Part shown: piece after piece, positions 60,601-64,000 of the stretch
Position numbering within the stretch: the stretch's first letter is position 1
Layout of the letters: each line of letters begins with the position of its first letter
DNA from: Bradyrhizobium sp. ISRA430
GTDB taxonomy: Bacteria > Pseudomonadota > Alphaproteobacteria > Rhizobiales > Xanthobacteraceae
NCBI RefSeq assembly: GCF_029909975.1
Contig: NZ_CP094516.1
Coordinates: forward strand, 6,014,001-6,078,000
DNA: 64,000 nt
Direction of reading: 5' to 3'
Made by a program: the position numbers and the translations under genes
Notes under the pieces: model-generated
What the model was told of the DNA's origin: nothing
Databases searched by the model: none
What the model saw: only the letters and a program-made list of their open reading frames with translations

Positions 60601-61010
60601 AATGCACCGTCACCCATATAGCGAGCAATCCTTCCCTGATAACGGCCTATGACTTCTGCGATGCAGATATGATACGCGTCAATCAGGGCTCGCATGTCCT
60701 CCGGATCCAACCGCGCCGAAAGGGCAGTGGAGCCAACCAAGTCGCAAAACATCACCGTCAGATGGCGCCGCTCGCCCTCATCCGGCCGCCCCGGTCCGGT
60801 CGCTGTTTTCGCCGGTTTAGGCACAGCCGCATCATCAAGCTCCGCGATGACACGGAGCATCTTGCGGCGATGACCGAGCAAGACGCCGAGGTCCTTGAGG
60901 TCCTGGTCCGTCAAGTCGCGGAGAACTGAGAGGTCAATGCCGTTTTCGGCGAAGCGCTGAGCGTACTTTGACAAGCCGATCGACTCGAGCCACTCCGCGA
61001 CGCCTCTCAT
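57654..61010 (-). CDS. SAM domain-adenylate/guanylate cyclase-AAA ATPase-TPR protein
   Basis: 1118 residues in four parts. A SAM-like domain (about 1-60, WLESIGLSKYAQRFAENGID) is followed by a class III nucleotide cyclase domain (about 80-260). The metal-binding Asp are D90 in VMFCDLVGST and D134 in YMGDGALDYFGYP, and VVGETPNLAARLQ closes the domain. A STAND/AAA ATPase module follows with Walker A GEPGIGKS at 307-314 and a winged-helix region. The last 450 residues are helical TPR-like repeats (LLEQGLATAS-type units). This arrangement is expanded in Bradyrhizobium. The signal and the nucleotide product are not known; no DNA-binding end is seen. Confidence 0.9.
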   Translation of the reverse strand: MRGVAEWLESIGLSKYAQRFAENGIDLSVLRDLTDQDLKDLGVLLGHRRKMLRVIAELDDAAVPKPAKTATGPGRPDEGERRHLTVMFCDLVGSTALSARLDPEDMRALIDAYHICIAEVIGRYQGRIARYMGDGALDYFGYPHAHEDDAEQAVRAALALIDAVASIRNVAAPLQIRIGIATGTVVVTEVLIEDIPAEQAVVGETPNLAARLQTMAEPGTVLISAGTRRLTGGEFHYRDLGPVALKGWAEPLRVYQVLGMSGVESRFEAMHTTKLPPLFGREEEIELLLRRWRQATQEEGRVVTLAGEPGIGKSHIALALNERLHAESHVTLRYFCSEHHTHSALFPFIGQLERAAGFRHSDSPQDKLSKLEALLAQSTRDPEHLAVLANLLALPTDDRCRLQDLTPQKRKEKTFAALLAQLDGLAAQWPVLLVFEDVHWIDPTSLELLAATVEHVPQLRVLVLITARPEFTSPWPSYPHTTTIPLTRLGRRDGTALVLRVTGGKTLPREVMEHILAHTDGVPLFVEELTKMVLEGGLLRERDGEYVLETPLPSLAIPTTLQASLMARLDRLSPVRDVAQIGAVAGREFHYELVSAVAGLPKQRLDEALDQLVRSELLFCRGEIPHAVYTFKHALVRDAAYSGLLKGRRAALHARIADAFEQRFPEIVEAQPETLAHHLTVSGLFEKAGGYWLQAGKKAAMRSANLEAIAHLQRGIEASVHLADGAAKNRLELDFQFALGPCLIATQGPASNKAVATFTRARELCERLGDPPEQLQIMFWLATASVIRGELPVAEEMVAVLLHLAEARGNRPALLNAMRGQAMIRLFMGHLPGAREAIERALEAFDASTEDERLAARAAGQDAGVADLALMSWVLWLLGDADTAITRMDAAIRRADDICHPHSQAYACYYASVLHALRGEVLTARRYAERCLTLSEEHGFRQWRGLALAVRGICMTFLAPSSSALEEIQTAMNEYRGAGYQLGITALYVLLCPALLSSNQCEGAVELIEQGLATASRNSERVFEAELYRLKARALLVRGAPEASTEAQSRLDQALTTARSQQAKALELRAATDLAALWIDQGRREEALELLAPIYTWCTEGFETNDLKEAKALLDRLR

Positions 61011-61575
61011 GGCAAATTTGACACCTCCCTCAGCTCAGTTCCCGCAGGTATCCAAGCACAATCGCCCTGCTCTGCACCCGAGGCCAGCCGGATCTCGGTT
61101 ATGGTATCCCTCCGAAAGGTGCGGTGGTGAGGGTTACGGCAGGCGCCAGCTCACTTCTTCCGGACTGAATCAGCAGAAGAGCGACCACAGCACGCGACCG
61201 TATTGCAGCCGCGGGAACGACAAATCATGTCTTCGATACCGCTCGACATGGCGAGCCGTAAATTTCCGCTTAGAGGTTAGTCCTCGCGGCAAAAAAATGG
61301 TTCACTGAAGAAGGGCTCGTTCGAATGGGTTGTCGATTGCGCCGTTATCAGGGGCACAGCGGACCTGGTGCGCCCCCCAAACTGGGCACGCCCTAGCCAA
61401 CGCGCCCCGATGATAGAATCGTGCGCCTGTTTTGCCCGACGTGTCAACGGCTTCGCAAAGTGCTTAAGTCATTGACACTGCGACTGCCGGCTACTTTGCA
61501 TGGGGTTGTTTTCGACTTTTTTGTTTAGGGGGCGGGAAAGCATCAGGGCGAAGCTGATCGCATCTCGTTTGCCCG
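61011..61575. other. Intergenic region, 565 bp
   Basis: Between the cyclase gene start and the YgiQ gene stop. It should hold the cyclase promoter. It contains an A-run near 61290 and a T-rich stretch near 61508-61528, with tgttttgcccgacgtgtcaa at about 61430, a phrase I recall as frequent between genes in Bradyrhizobium. No gene is supported. Confidence 0.5.
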
Positions 61576-63594
<2,019 letters not shown>

Positions 63595-63837
63595 GGCGCC
63601 TACGCATAAGACCCCGGCCAGGCGAATTCAACCGACGGGCGCGTGATAGATCGCGGTTCCCGCCTCGCGCCTGATTGGGCGGTGATGTCCCGATGGCAGG
63701 AATTCGGCCGCAGGAACCAACCGCTTCCGCGAACATTCTGGTCAGGGGGTCGACGCGGGGGCGCGCTTTACGCGATCGAGGCGCTGATGCCTGCAATCGG
63801 ATTTGACCTGAATGTTCGTCTCGGGCGAGGGGGAGCT
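63595..63837. other. Divergent intergenic region
   Basis: 243 bp between the YgiQ gene start and the GTG-started coiled-coil gene. No gene or repeat is supported. Confidence 0.5.
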
Positions 63838-64000
63838 GTGAGTACGGTGATAGAGAACCTGCTGGCGCGAAAGCAGCAGCTCGTGGAGCAACTGGACAAA
63901 GCGCAGGCGGTCGAGGAACGCGACAGGATCGAGCACCAGCTCGAGCAGATCAACACCGCGCTCGATTTTCTGGATCGACCCGAACCGAACGGCGGGCACT
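63838..64000 (+). CDS. Small coiled-coil hypothetical protein (3' end outside window)
   Basis: GTG start at 63838 with GAGGGGGAG ahead. 54 residues are visible: STVIENLLARKQQLVEQLDK then AVEERDRIEHQLEQINTALD, a heptad-type coiled coil, then FLDRPEPNGG. It continues beyond the window. I do not recognise a family; the visible part could be a short regulatory or structural protein. Confidence 0.6.
   Translation, partial: MSTVIENLLARKQQLVEQLDKAQAVEERDRIEHQLEQINTALDFLDRPEPNGGH

Overview
The window reads as chromosome of a Bradyrhizobium-like alphaproteobacterium (Nitrobacteraceae). The support is high G+C, the gene order ffs-dnaX-ybaB-recR and rpmH-rnpA-yidC-engB-argB, a MipZ homologue, CtrA-like boxes, and many short palindromic intergenic repeats. 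No 16S rRNA gene is present, so the genus is inferred from protein families and repeat style.

Positions 1-23 kb are mostly core housekeeping. In order: nudC (cut by the window edge), a HIT-family gene, a decayed SDR/muconate-cycloisomerase chimera, the signal recognition particle RNA, dnaX-ybaB-recR, an AmpG-type permease, a GIY-YIG nuclease gene enclosed by a perfect 36-bp inverted repeat, rmuC, def-fmt-truA, dapE-dapD, a HAD phosphatase, a DUF1036 protein, argB-DUF423-engB-yidC-rnpA-rpmH, an orphan sensor kinase and tRNA-Arg(ACG). Intergenic spaces here are filled with several families of palindromic repeats. One family of about 102 bp shares its ends with the GIY-YIG element.

Positions 23-61 kb look accessory. 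A 33-nt copy of the 3' end of tRNA-Arg lies at 35.4 kb, so 23.16-35.42 kb could be an integrated island. It holds a frameshifted higBA remnant, two divergent autotransporters (a pertactin-like one and a GDSL esterase) with a LuxR-type regulator, an MctP-like carboxylate symporter with its DUF3311 partner, an aldehyde dehydrogenase fragment, a DUF900 hydrolase, a CBS protein and a YbaK-family deacylase. After it come a MipZ-like ATPase, a cytochrome b/molybdopterin oxidoreductase pair with a GYD protein, and two small exported proteins.

The most notable system is at 40.6-45.1 kb: a compact azole-peptide (TOMM, linear azol(in)e RiPP-type) cluster. It has a 157-residue precursor with 18 cysteines in its last 67 residues, a fused E1-like/YcaO cyclodehydratase and a SagB-like dehydrogenase. 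A strong intrinsic terminator sits between the precursor and the enzyme genes.

Positions 45-64 kb hold a two-domain VOC protein, a MoaF-like protein, a luciferase-like monooxygenase, a six-gene operon joining an acyl-CoA ligase to a complete branched-chain-amino-acid-type ABC transporter, a Tat-exported amidase, a large SAM-cyclase-AAA-TPR protein, a YgiQ radical SAM enzyme and the start of a small coiled-coil gene cut by the window end.
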